Origin: JACVRW01 sp963728495 | GTDB lineage: Bacteria > Actinomycetota > Thermoleophilia > Solirubrobacterales > Thermoleophilaceae | Assembly (NCBI GenBank): GCA_963728495.1 | Contig: CAVSKI010000011.1 | Coordinates: 1 to 64,000 of the forward strand | Length of the DNA: 64,000 nucleotides | Direction: 5' to 3' | Shown here: piece after piece, positions 1-7,848 of the stretch | How positions within the stretch are numbered: position 1 is the first letter of the stretch | Layout: each line of letters opens with the position of its first letter | Notes under the pieces: model-generated | Told to the model about the DNA's origin: nothing | The model's database searches: none | Seen by the model: the letters and a program-made list of their open reading frames with translations, nothing else | Position numbers and translations under genes: made by a program

Positions 1-1
1 G

Positions 2-127
2 CCGGAGGGGGAGCCGCTGCTCACAGGGCGGCGGCTTGCCGATGCCCTCAGGGACATGCGCCTTCTCGGCCTTCAGCCGACACTGATGGCGAGGCACGAA
101 GCATGGACGAACGGGAGAGCTGCATGA
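2..127 (+). CDS. C-terminal fragment of a gene cut by the window edge
   Basis: An open frame enters from the left edge and stops at TGA 125-127. The visible 41 residues are Arg/Leu-rich (ending ...EAWTNGRAA) and match no family I recognise. The stop overlaps the ATG at 124 of the following sigma factor in the ATGA arrangement seen repeatedly in this genome, so I read it as the real 3' end of an upstream cotranscribed gene and not a shadow. Function unknown. Confidence 0.45.
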   Translation, partial: PEGEPLLTGRRLADALRDMRLLGLQPTLMARHEAWTNGRAA

Positions 128-762
128 CGGCTGGAGCAGCCGCTGTGCACAAGCCGGCCCTGGACCCCGACTCGGCTGCCTGGCTCCGGGCGCTCGACGC
201 CACGGGGCCCGAGCGCGACGACGCCGTGGAACGCCTACATGCGCTGCTTGTGTGCGCGGCCTTCACCGAGGTGGATCGGCGCCGCTCGAGCCCTGCTGCT
301 GCGGCAGGGGACCTCGACGATCTCGCTATCCAGGCGGCGGACGACGCGCTGATGGCCATCCTGAGCAAGCTCCACACCTACCGCGGGGACAGCCGCTTCA
401 CGACCTGGGCGTACAAGTTCGCCCTGCTCGAGGCCGCCGCCGCGATGCGAAGACGGCCGTGGCACGGGCGCGAGCTTCCCCTCGAGGTTGACGGGTGGGC
501 GCGGTTGCCCGACAACGCGCGGACGTCGCCGCCGGGCCGAGCGGAGGCTTCGGAGCTGATCGACGCCGTTCGCGACGCGATCGCCGAGGTGCTCACTCCG
601 CATCAGCGCGATGTGCTCGTGGCCCTCACGCTCAACGACGTACCGATCGATGTTCTCGCCGAGCGCCGGGGCACGACTCGCAACGCTCTCTACAAGACGC
701 TTCACGACGGCCGGCGCAAGCTACGTGCGCGCTTGGCAGAGAAGGGACTCCAAGATGCCTGA
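124..762 (+). CDS. ECF-type RNA polymerase sigma factor
   Basis: Predicted 212-residue sigma-70 family factor that would direct RNA polymerase to a specific promoter set. Region 2 is visible at about residues 62-100 (DLDDLAIQAADDAL, then RFTTWAYKFAL), and region 4 with its helix-turn-helix at about 150-205 (TPHQRDVLVALTLNDVPIDV, TTRNALYKTLHDGRRKLR). I chose ATG 124 over ATG 103 because GGGAG lies 7 bases upstream and the ATG overlaps the preceding stop. The 3' end overlaps the USP gene at 755 by 8 bases, so the two are probably cotranscribed. It is clearly paralogous to the sigma factor at 11101-11796. No anti-sigma gene adjoins this copy. Confidence 0.88.
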   Translation: MTAGAAAVHKPALDPDSAAWLRALDATGPERDDAVERLHALLVCAAFTEVDRRRSSPAAAAGDLDDLAIQAADDALMAILSKLHTYRGDSRFTTWAYKFALLEAAAAMRRRPWHGRELPLEVDGWARLPDNARTSPPGRAEASELIDAVRDAIAEVLTPHQRDVLVALTLNDVPIDVLAERRGTTRNALYKTLHDGRRKLRARLAEKGLQDA

Positions 763-1222
763 TCCACTGCTCATCGCCTACGACGGATCCGAGGATGCCA
801 GGCATGCGATCAGGTGCGCTGCGGGCCTGCTTGCTGTCAAGAATGCGCTCGTCGTGACCGTGTGGCAGCCGACGTCCGACCTAGGCGCCCTTGCCTGGTA
901 TGGGGCGGGTCCGAACATGATCAATTTCCCGGAGCTCGATCGCGCGGGCGCCGAAGCCGGCGGACGCGTTGCCGAGGAGGGCGCTCGGATCGCGCGGGAG
1001 GCAGGCCTACAGGCCGAGTCCGTCGCCATCGAGGCGACACCGCCGGTCTGGAAGACGATCGTCGACACCGCCGATCTCCACGAGGCGGCGGCAATCGTGA
1101 TGGGTTCTCGGGGGCTCACAGGCTTGCGCTCGATGCTGCTGGGAAGCGTCTCGAACGCTGTGGTGCACCACACCGACCGTCCGACACTCGTCATCCACCG
1201 TCCCCGTGACGACGCCGACTAG
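755..1222 (+). CDS. Universal stress protein (UspA family)
   Basis: A 155-residue single-domain USP. It opens LLIAYDGSEDARHA, the first strand and loop of the fold, and ends with the ATP-type motif MGSRGLTGLRSMLLGSVSNAVVHHTDRPTLVI (G-x2-G-x9-G-S), so nucleotide binding is likely retained. ATG 755 is preceded by GAAGGGAC and overlaps the end of the sigma-factor gene by 8 bases. Proteins of this family accumulate under starvation, hypoxia or oxidative stress; the translational coupling suggests production together with the sigma factor. Confidence 0.9.
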   Translation: MPDPLLIAYDGSEDARHAIRCAAGLLAVKNALVVTVWQPTSDLGALAWYGAGPNMINFPELDRAGAEAGGRVAEEGARIAREAGLQAESVAIEATPPVWKTIVDTADLHEAAAIVMGSRGLTGLRSMLLGSVSNAVVHHTDRPTLVIHRPRDDAD

Positions 1223-1225
1223 GGC

Positions 1226-1708
1226 TCAGCCGGCCATCGAGGCGAAGCCGCCGACGATCGCGCCATAGGCGATGTGGGCGAGCAGGGTCGCGATCGGTGT
1301 GCCGCGCCCGTAGTTACGCAGCAGGAAGCCCGGGGGCTCGAGCACCGGGCTGCTGTTTGCGGCGGTCAGCTCGTTCCCCATGCGGGGGTGAACGGTGGGC
1401 AGCAGGATGTTGACGAGGGCGGTGGCTGAGACGATTCCGTGGAGAAGTCCGAGCAGCGCTCCGAGCGCCCAGCCGCTCGTGTCCGTGGCCGCGAAGATCG
1501 CGTAGTAGGCGAGCGCGAACAGCTCGCCGGCTGCCAGGTGCATCAGATAGCCGAGCGCCTTGGCGCGCGCGCGGTCACGTGTCAGCGCGGCGCCGAGCAG
1601 GAACGGCAGGTCGATGCGGGTAAGGCCCAGTTCGTTGGCCGTCCGCAAGGCGGTGGTCAGAACGAGGGTGCCGATGAAGCCGCCGGCAAGCGCGCCCCAG
1701 ATGCTCAT
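1226..1708 (-). CDS. Four-helix integral membrane protein, unknown function
   Basis: A 160-residue protein with about four hydrophobic segments (near residues 5-25, 52-72, 78-100 and 138-158). No catalytic motif is visible. It is the last gene of a minus-strand operon: its ATG (1706-1708) overlaps the stop of the GH15 gene in an ATGA arrangement. I recognise only a general resemblance to small actinobacterial membrane proteins of unknown function. Confidence 0.75.
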   Translation of the reverse strand: MSIWGALAGGFIGTLVLTTALRTANELGLTRIDLPFLLGAALTRDRARAKALGYLMHLAAGELFALAYYAIFAATDTSGWALGALLGLLHGIVSATALVNILLPTVHPRMGNELTAANSSPVLEPPGFLLRNYGRGTPIATLLAHIAYGAIVGGFASMAG

Positions 1709-3543
1709 GCCGCGTCCGCCTTGGAGATCGACACAGCGGCTGTGATCAACGCGAGGTGCACCAGCCCCTGCGGCGTATTACCTAGAAACTCGTGGGTGAC
1801 GGGGTCGATCTCCTCGGCGAACAGACCGACATCGTTCGCCAGCGAGACCAACTCGTCCATGAGCGCTATCGCCTCGTCCCGCCGGCCGATCCGGGCGAGC
1901 GCGTCGGCGAGCCAGAACGAGCAGCAGAGGAAGGCGCCCTCGCCGCCGCGCAATCCGTCCTCTCCGCTGTAGCGAGAGACCAGCTGACCGGACCCCAGCT
2001 CGCGGCGTATCGCCTCGACCGTCGCGGCCAGTCGGCCGGGGTTCCCGGCGTCGTAGCCGAGCAGGACCCCGAGAAGCAGGCTCGCGTCGAGCTCCTCACT
2101 GCCCGCCTCGCGCGTGTAACTACTGAGCCGGTCGGACCAGCAGTGCGTCTCGATGAAGTCGCGGATCGCCTTCCTTTCACGCCGCCACGTCGATTCGCGG
2201 TCGCGTGGAAGGTGGCCCGCCGCGGCCAGGCGCAGGGCGCGGTCGAGCGCCACCCAGCACATCATCTTCGAATGGGTGAAGTGCCCGGACTCGCGCCTCA
2301 CCTCCCAGATTCCGGAGTCGGGTTCGCGCCAGATGCGGCACACAAGGTCCGTGTTGCCCGCGAGGCGCTTGCCCGTCTCGCGGTCTAGTCGCCCTCCGGC
2401 CTGCGTGTACACCCATGCGGTCTGGAGCAGGTCCCCGTAGATGTCGAGCTGAGTCTGCGCGGCGGCGTCGTTCCCTACCCGTACCGGGCGCGAGCCGCGG
2501 TAGCCCTGCAGCTCGAGCGTCCGCTCGGGTGCGCGCTCCCCACCGTTTAGCCGGTACAGCACCTGGAGGCGTGGGTGGGTGAGCTGTGAGGCGTGCAGCA
2601 GCCACCAGAAGAACGCCTCGGCCTCGCTTGGGCAGCCGAGCTCCAGGAGGGCGCCGAGCGTGAAGGCCGAATCACGCACCCAGCAGAAGCGGTAGTCCCA
2701 GTTACGCTCGCCGCCGATCTCCTCCGGGAGGGAGGCGCTCGCCGCCGCGGCGATGGCTCCCGACGGGGCGTGAACGAGCAGCTTGAGTGCCAGGGCGCTG
2801 CGGATCACGGCGTCGCGCCACGGACCGGAATACGCGCGCCGTCGTGCCCAGCCCCGCCAGTACGTAGTCGTTGCCTCGAGGCGCGCCTCGACGTCCTCGC
2901 GCCTAGGGAAGACGAGCGGCTCCTGGTGCGCCGCGCACAGAGCGATCAATGCTGAGCTACCCTCGCGCGCCTCGAAGCGCCCGAAGATCGCCTCGTCGCC
3001 GATGTGCGCCTCGCCCGCGTCCCAGGAACAGACCGCCAGCGCGTGGGGGCCGTGGGTGGCGACCGGCGTCCCGCCACGGCTCTCCAGCCGTGGCGCCCTC
3101 GCTCCGTAGTCGAAGGCGGGGGTGATTCTCCATCGCATCGGGACCTGCCCGCGGAGCGCGTCCACTCGCCGGATCAGCTCGCGCGTGGGTCCCAGCTCGG
3201 CGCCCGGCAGGGTCATTGCGTCGGTGACACGGACCATGCCCCGCACGGTGGTGAAGGTGGTCTCGAGAACGTTGGTGTCGGGGAGGTAGCGCCGCGTGAC
3301 GGCCGCTTCGGTTTCGGGCTCCAGCGCGAAGCGCCCGCCGCGGTCGGCGTCGAGAGCCACGGCGAACACGCTGGGGGAGTCGAGCTCGGGCAGGCACAGC
3401 CAGTCGATGGACCCATCCCTTGCGACCAGGGCGGCGGTGCGCCCGTCCCCGATCGCCGCGTAGTCGCGGATCGGGACATAGGCCCGCGCGCCTGGCGTCG
3501 GGGCCGATGAGGGCACGCTATGGCTGTTGAACGCCGGTGGCAT
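1705..3543 (-). CDS. Glycoside hydrolase family 15 protein (glucoamylase/trehalase-like)
   Basis: About 612 residues with the GH15 architecture: an N-terminal beta domain beginning YVPIRDYAAIGDGRTAALV with the GSIDWLCLP motif, then an (alpha/alpha)6 barrel carrying RNWDYRFCWVRDSAF. A C-terminal EEIDPVTHEFLGNTPQ segment holds the expected general-base Glu. The family hydrolyses alpha-glucosides such as trehalose, dextrins or glucodextran. ATG 3543 (MPPAFNS) was chosen because residues upstream are low-complexity and overlap the preceding gene. The 26-bp overlap upstream and ATGA overlap downstream place it in a four-gene operon with a USP-like gene, suggesting use of storage glucan or trehalose under stress. 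Substrate not determinable. Confidence 0.9.
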   Translation of the reverse strand: MPPAFNSHSVPSSAPTPGARAYVPIRDYAAIGDGRTAALVARDGSIDWLCLPELDSPSVFAVALDADRGGRFALEPETEAAVTRRYLPDTNVLETTFTTVRGMVRVTDAMTLPGAELGPTRELIRRVDALRGQVPMRWRITPAFDYGARAPRLESRGGTPVATHGPHALAVCSWDAGEAHIGDEAIFGRFEAREGSSALIALCAAHQEPLVFPRREDVEARLEATTTYWRGWARRRAYSGPWRDAVIRSALALKLLVHAPSGAIAAAASASLPEEIGGERNWDYRFCWVRDSAFTLGALLELGCPSEAEAFFWWLLHASQLTHPRLQVLYRLNGGERAPERTLELQGYRGSRPVRVGNDAAAQTQLDIYGDLLQTAWVYTQAGGRLDRETGKRLAGNTDLVCRIWREPDSGIWEVRRESGHFTHSKMMCWVALDRALRLAAAGHLPRDRESTWRRERKAIRDFIETHCWSDRLSSYTREAGSEELDASLLLGVLLGYDAGNPGRLAATVEAIRRELGSGQLVSRYSGEDGLRGGEGAFLCCSFWLADALARIGRRDEAIALMDELVSLANDVGLFAEEIDPVTHEFLGNTPQGLVHLALITAAVSISKADAA

Positions 3544-3979
3544 GCCCGCGTGAGTCCACTGCGTAGCTGATGAGTGGCAGGCCGAAGCGCTTCTCCAGGC
3601 GCTCCTCGAGCCCGCGCTCCTGCCAATTGGCGTGCTCTGGGCTCCGCAGCGCGAGCAGCATGTGATCGGGCTTGAAGTCCTCGACCGCATCGGCGATGAC
3701 CGTCAGGACGCTGCCGCGGTTGTGCGCTCCGCTGGCGTGGGCGCCAACGGACTGCACGTGGTCGAGCACTGCGTCGAGGCGCTCGTCGGCAAGGTGGCGG
3801 AACTGATCGACATCGTCGGCAAGCCAGGCAAGCCGTCCGGGGAGCGTGGGCGTGACCACGTAGACCTCAGCGGCCGCGCTGAGGAGCGCGCGCGCTTCAG
3901 GCGGCAAGTCGTGCACGTCCGCGACGGCGGCGTCTGCGATGAACAGCAGCCGCCGGACGGGCGCTTCCGAAGCGCTCAT
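3518..3979 (-). CDS. USP-like alpha/beta stress protein
   Basis: A 153-residue protein with a USP/Rossmann-like pattern: RRLLFIADAAVADVHDLP at the start and a central FKPDHMLLALRSPEHANWQERGLEERL segment. It lacks the glycine-rich ATP loop of canonical UspA proteins, so it may not bind nucleotide. Its ATG (3977-3979) overlaps the stop of the Cys/His protein upstream by four bases, and its 3' end overlaps the GH15 gene. Similar proteins are often called stress-related hypothetical proteins in actinobacteria. Confidence 0.7.
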   Translation of the reverse strand: MSASEAPVRRLLFIADAAVADVHDLPPEARALLSAAAEVYVVTPTLPGRLAWLADDVDQFRHLADERLDAVLDHVQSVGAHASGAHNRGSVLTVIADAVEDFKPDHMLLALRSPEHANWQERGLEERLEKRFGLPLISYAVDSRGHATGVQQP

Positions 3980-4179
3980 CGCCGGCTCAGCAGGTCGGGG
4001 TGCGGCGGACGCTCAGTCGCGGTCCACGTGTCGTGGTGGCAGCTGTCGAGCATGTGGCTCGTCGCGAAGTGAGCTGCTGTCGCTCGCAGGTGGTCGAGGC
4101 AGAGCCCGGCGTTGCAGCTGCGACACAGCGCGACCGCGGGCCGGTCGGTCCCCAGCACAGCGCATGGATAGCGGAGCAT
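3976..4179 (-). CDS. Small Cys/His protein, DUF2180-like putative zinc binder
   Basis: A 67-residue protein with CRSCNAGLCLDHL followed by His-rich FATSHMLDSCHHDTW. This resembles the short metal-binding knuckle of DUF2180-type proteins, although the family assignment is from memory. It is the first gene of the minus-strand operon and its stop overlaps the next ATG (ATGA). It could be a redox or zinc sensor or an assembly factor; nothing in the sequence decides this. Confidence 0.65.
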   Translation of the reverse strand: MLRYPCAVLGTDRPAVALCRSCNAGLCLDHLRATAAHFATSHMLDSCHHDTWTATERPPHPDLLSRR

Positions 4180-4272
4180 GATGCCTGTCCTTTCGAGGTC
4201 GTGTCGGCCGCTTTCGGCGCCCGAGGGCGGAGCACGGCCACACCCTCGTTAGCGTCGGCAAGCGCGCGGGTC

Positions 4273-5523
4273 TTACAAGCGCGGCGGTAGGTCTGACAGC
4301 TCGCCGAAACCGCCGCGCGTGTCCGGCCTCTCCGGGTCGAGCGGAGTATGGACTCGGATCGCGGCGGCGTCCCGGGGCATGACGTCGGCGGCCTCGCCCG
4401 TCTTGCTGCTGAGGTAGGGAGCGAGATAGCGGCCGCAGAGCTTGTTGGGTGGCCACCACAGCGCTTCGTCTGAGACCGTCGAGTCGTCGCCCGCGCCGCC
4501 GCTGATGTCGGCCCGCAGGTAGCGCGTGGGGCCGCCTGTCAGGAGCGCGCCGCGCAGGATGGGCCGGAACGGCTGTGGGTCGATCTGGGCGCCCGCGGCG
4601 GCGGCGATCGCCTCGGCGACGGCATCCGCCTGCTGGGCGGCGAGGCCGCCCTGCTTGACTGGGAAGGTGGTCGCGTCGCCCGCCGCGAACACGTCATCGA
4701 GGCCTGGGACGCGGCCGTGCGCGTCCGTGTGGATGAATCCCTCGTGCTCCGAGGGGATGCCACGAAGAGACGGGCCGACCAGGCGCGGTTCGGTGACGAT
4801 GCGGTCTACCGCCATGGACCGGTGGCCGGGAGTGATCTCCAGCCGTCCGGGGGAGCTTGGTTTTCCGTAGCTGCTCGTCTGCAGGGTCACCCCGGATTCG
4901 GCCAGGATTGTGCGGATTGCGGCGCTGGCGGGGTGTCCGAAGACTCCGAGTGGCTCCTCCTCGGGCGTGATCACGCTCAGCTCCAGCTCTGGACGGTTGT
5001 GCGCGGCGCAGTCGGCTGCGGTCATCAGCGCGAGGTCGTAGAGGGGCAGCGGCCAGCTCGCCCCAGCCGGCTTGACGAATGCCACCCGCTGGAGTCGGCC
5101 CTCGCGCAGCTGGTGGAGCAGCATCCGGTAGTTAGGTCCGTCGCGACCGCCACGGTATGTGAGCACTCCCTCGGAGTGCCACTCGCGGTGTGGACGGGCA
5201 CCCAGGGCGAGCACGAGCATGTCGTAACTGAGCGACTCACGATCCCTGGTGACCACACGGTGCTGCGCGTGCACCACACGGTCGAGCGCTCCACGATGCC
5301 AGTGAGCACCGAGCTCCGCCGCCGTGTCCTCCAGGCGGAGACCTCGCCCTCGCTGGACCTCGAATGGCTGCTGCGCGGACATCGAGCGATTGACGAACTT
5401 CAGCTCGGGAGCCAGGATCGTGATGTCGAGGCGATTCGGAGCGAGCGCACGCAGTGCCAGGAGCGTTTCCAGCGCGGCGACGCCACCGCCCGCGATCAGC
5501 ACGTGTCGACGGCCGCGGCTCAT
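4273..5523 (-). CDS. FAD-dependent pyridine nucleotide-disulfide oxidoreductase (SQR/NDH-2-like)
   Basis: A 416-residue flavoprotein. The N-terminal FAD motif is HVLIAGGGVAALETLLAL and the second FAD motif is LDDVFAAGDATTFPVKQGGLAAQQAD near residue 285. The layout fits the sulfide:quinone reductase / type-II NADH dehydrogenase superfamily. I do not see the paired redox cysteines expected of a true SQR, so the substrate is unclear. The C-terminus (ALWWPPNKLCGRYLAPYL) is typical of an uncharacterised actinobacterial subgroup. Its ATG overlaps the stop of the DUF488 gene, so these two form an operon. Confidence 0.83.
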   Translation of the reverse strand: MSRGRRHVLIAGGGVAALETLLALRALAPNRLDITILAPELKFVNRSMSAQQPFEVQRGRGLRLEDTAAELGAHWHRGALDRVVHAQHRVVTRDRESLSYDMLVLALGARPHREWHSEGVLTYRGGRDGPNYRMLLHQLREGRLQRVAFVKPAGASWPLPLYDLALMTAADCAAHNRPELELSVITPEEEPLGVFGHPASAAIRTILAESGVTLQTSSYGKPSSPGRLEITPGHRSMAVDRIVTEPRLVGPSLRGIPSEHEGFIHTDAHGRVPGLDDVFAAGDATTFPVKQGGLAAQQADAVAEAIAAAAGAQIDPQPFRPILRGALLTGGPTRYLRADISGGAGDDSTVSDEALWWPPNKLCGRYLAPYLSSKTGEAADVMPRDAAAIRVHTPLDPERPDTRGGFGELSDLPPRL

Positions 5524-5885
5524 GTTCGCTGCTTCGGAAGGCCGCGGCGCAGGACCTCAGCGAGGACTGCCGCGTCGTTGTGCTCGACGTCATGGGCGGA
5601 GTAGACGAGGGTCAGCGTGCCTTCGCGCGCGCGGCGCCGAAGCCCCTCGAGGTGCGGACGCTGGTCTCGGAGCTCCTCGATGTAGCGTCGGCGGGACTCG
5701 TCGAAGCGACTGGGCTCGTGCCCGAACCACTGCCTTAGGGACGTGCTCGGCGCGAGCCCCTTGTCCCAGTCGTCGAGCCTGGCCTGCCGGCGCGAGAGCC
5801 CACGCGGCCACAGCCGGTCGATCAGCACGCGATGTCCGTCTGCGGGTGCCGCAGGCTCATAAGCGCGCTTCAAACGGACGTCCAT
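5520..5885 (-). CDS. DUF488 family protein
   Basis: A 121-residue protein with the DUF488 hallmarks RVLIDRLWPRGLSRR, LRQWFGHEP and LTLVYSAHDVEHNDAAVL. The family's biochemical role is unsettled. ATG 5885 (MDVRLKRAYEPA) was preferred to the farther upstream ATG because homology begins there. It is the first gene of the pair with the flavoprotein, divergent from folE. Confidence 0.85.
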   Translation of the reverse strand: MDVRLKRAYEPAAPADGHRVLIDRLWPRGLSRRQARLDDWDKGLAPSTSLRQWFGHEPSRFDESRRRYIEELRDQRPHLEGLRRRAREGTLTLVYSAHDVEHNDAAVLAEVLRRGLPKQRT

Positions 5886-5916
5886 ATTGTACGTACGCGT
5901 CAGTCCGGTTCGCGCT

Positions 5917-5949
5917 CTTACCACTCGCGATCAAAAAGCCGTCGGTAAG
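5917..5949. promoter_or_regulatory. Divergent promoter region with inverted repeat
   Basis: Between the DUF488 gene (minus) and folE (plus) lies the pair CTTACC ... GGTAAG separated by about 21 bases. Nearby GTACGTAC (around 5889) is also self-complementary. Either could be an operator or part of divergent promoters; no factor can be named. Confidence 0.3.
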
Positions 5950-5978
5950 AACTGCCTGGCCCGGCGCGCAAACGCCAT

Positions 5979-6614
5979 ATGAGCCTCAATGATCAGCGCA
6001 TCTCCGCGCTTGCGTTGGCCGAGCCACGCCGTGCCGACGTCACGGCCCGCCAGATCGACCACGAGGCACTCGAGCGCGCGGCGCGCGACCTTCTGCGCGC
6101 GCTCGGCACCGATGTGGACGCCGAGGCTCTCGAGGAGACGCCTCGCCGCGTCGCCGACGCCTATGCCGAGCTGCTCACGCCGCAGCCATTCCGGGCGACC
6201 ACGTTTCCCAACGACGAGGGGTACGACGAGCTGATCGTCGCGCGTGCAATCCCGTTCCACTCGCTCTGCATGCACCACCTGCTCCCGTTCCAGGGGGTGG
6301 CTCACGTCGGCTATCTGCCGGGCGAGCGGATCATCGGGCTCAGCAAGCTCGGCCGCGTCGTCGAGTTCTTCAGCCGCGATCTCCAGATCCAGGAACGGTT
6401 GACGACCCAGGTCGCGGACTGGCTTCAGCAAGAGCTTGAGCCGAAGGGCGTCGGTGTCGTGCTCGAGGCCGAGCACATGTGCATGTCGCTGCGCGGCGTG
6501 CAGAAGCTCGGCGCCACGACCCTCACATCGGCGCTGCGCGGTCTTGTTCGCGACGACGCTCGCACCCGCCAGGAGTTCCTGGCCCTGACGAAGAGAGGTT
6601 CTCATGAGCAGTGA
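5979..6614 (+). CDS. folE: GTP cyclohydrolase I
   Basis: A 211-residue type-I GTP cyclohydrolase converting GTP to 7,8-dihydroneopterin triphosphate, the first step to tetrahydrofolate or pterins. The zinc ligands are all present: Cys97 and His100 in SLCMHHLLPF and Cys168 in EHMCMSLRG. Other family motifs are GYLPGERIIGLSKLGRVVEFFSRDLQIQERLTTQV. It overlaps the ferredoxin reductase start by 11 bases and heads a four-gene run. No folate neighbours are present, so it may be an accessory copy serving a pterin need under stress. Confidence 0.95.
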   Translation: MSLNDQRISALALAEPRRADVTARQIDHEALERAARDLLRALGTDVDAEALEETPRRVADAYAELLTPQPFRATTFPNDEGYDELIVARAIPFHSLCMHHLLPFQGVAHVGYLPGERIIGLSKLGRVVEFFSRDLQIQERLTTQVADWLQQELEPKGVGVVLEAEHMCMSLRGVQKLGATTLTSALRGLVRDDARTRQEFLALTKRGSHEQ

Positions 6615-7848
6615 CCAGACGCACGTGATCGTTGGCGCGAGCCTCGCAGGCGCCAAGGCTGCCGAGACGCTCCGCGACGAGGGCTTCGACGGGCGCGTCG
6701 TTCTGGTGGGCGCGGAGGAGGAGCGCCCCTACGAGCGACCGCCGCTGTCGAAGGACTACCTGCGCGGCGAGGTGGGGCGCGAGAAGGTGTACGTGCACGA
6801 CGAGGGCTTCTATGCCGAGCATGAGATCGAGCTGCGCCTGGGGCGCACTGCGGTGGGCCTCGACACGGCGAGCACCCGGCTGGAGCTCGACGACGGCGAG
6901 CAGCTCTCCTACCACCGCCTTCTCCTGACCACGGGCGCCGAGCCGCGACGGCTTCCGGTGCCGGGCGTGGAGCTCGACGGGATCTTCTACCTGCGCAGCG
7001 TCCGGGACTCCGACGCCCTGCGCGCGCGGCTAGATCGTGGCGGCGCGGTGGTCGTGGTCGGGGCCGGCTGGATCGGCGCCGAGGTTGCCGCCTCCGCCCG
7101 GCAGCGGGGCCTCGACGTGACTGTCATCGAGCCCGCCTCGGTACCGCTGGAGCGCGTGCTGGGCGCCGAGATCGGGGCCATCTACCGAGACATCCATGCC
7201 GATCACGGCGTGCGGATGCTGATGGGCACGGGCGTCGCGGACTTCGAGGGGAATGGCGCGGTCGAGCGTGTGCGCACCGACGACGGGCGCGCGGTCGACT
7301 GCGACTTCGTCGTCGTCGGGGTCGGCGTTCAGCCGCGCACCGCGCTGGCGGCCGATGCCGGTCTCGCCATCAGCAACGGCATCCTCGTCGATGCGCGGCT
7401 TCGGGCCAGCGCGCCGGGCGTGTTCGCCGCGGGGGACGTGGCCAATGCGCAGCATCCCTTCTACGGCGAGCCGATCCGGGTCGAGCACTGGGCCAACGCG
7501 CTAAACCAGGCACCGGCCGCGGCCCGCAGCATGCTCGGCCAGCCGGCTCTCTACGAACGCCTGCCCTACTTCTTCTCCGACCAGTACGACGTCGGCATGG
7601 AGTACTCCGGCTTCGCCCGCGGGTGCGACCGGGTCGTCGTCCGCGGCGATCCCGCGGCGCGCGAGTTCGTCGCCTTCTGGCTCTTCGAAGATCGCGTCAT
7701 GGCGGGCATGAACGTGAACGTGTGGGACGTGACCGAGCCCATCAAGCAGCTCATAAGGGAGCGCGTGGCGGTCGACGATCGCGCCCTGGCTGACGTGGAC
7801 GTGCCGCTCGACCGGCTCGCCAGCACGACGCGGGGACGCGCCGTATGA
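6604..7848 (+). CDS. NAD(P)H-dependent ferredoxin/rubredoxin reductase (FAD)
   Basis: A 414-residue flavoprotein of the oxygenase-coupled ferredoxin reductase type. It has an N-terminal FAD fold (HVIVGASLAGAKAAETLR), the PYERPPLSKDYLRGE motif, an NAD-binding fold (VVVVGAGWIGAEVAASARQ) and FAD motif APGVFAAGDVAN, then a reductase C-terminal dimerisation domain. It would pass electrons from NAD(P)H to a ferredoxin or rubredoxin, which is not encoded nearby. The start has AGAGAGG upstream. Its ATG overlaps folE and its stop overlaps the transaldolase ATG. Confidence 0.93.
   Translation: MSSDQTHVIVGASLAGAKAAETLRDEGFDGRVVLVGAEEERPYERPPLSKDYLRGEVGREKVYVHDEGFYAEHEIELRLGRTAVGLDTASTRLELDDGEQLSYHRLLLTTGAEPRRLPVPGVELDGIFYLRSVRDSDALRARLDRGGAVVVVGAGWIGAEVAASARQRGLDVTVIEPASVPLERVLGAEIGAIYRDIHADHGVRMLMGTGVADFEGNGAVERVRTDDGRAVDCDFVVVGVGVQPRTALAADAGLAISNGILVDARLRASAPGVFAAGDVANAQHPFYGEPIRVEHWANALNQAPAAARSMLGQPALYERLPYFFSDQYDVGMEYSGFARGCDRVVVRGDPAAREFVAFWLFEDRVMAGMNVNVWDVTEPIKQLIRERVAVDDRALADVDVPLDRLASTTRGRAV

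Noticed and set aside
4273..5523. Calling the flavoprotein a true sulfide:quinone reductase
   Set aside because: The conserved redox cysteine pattern is not evident, so only the superfamily is supported.
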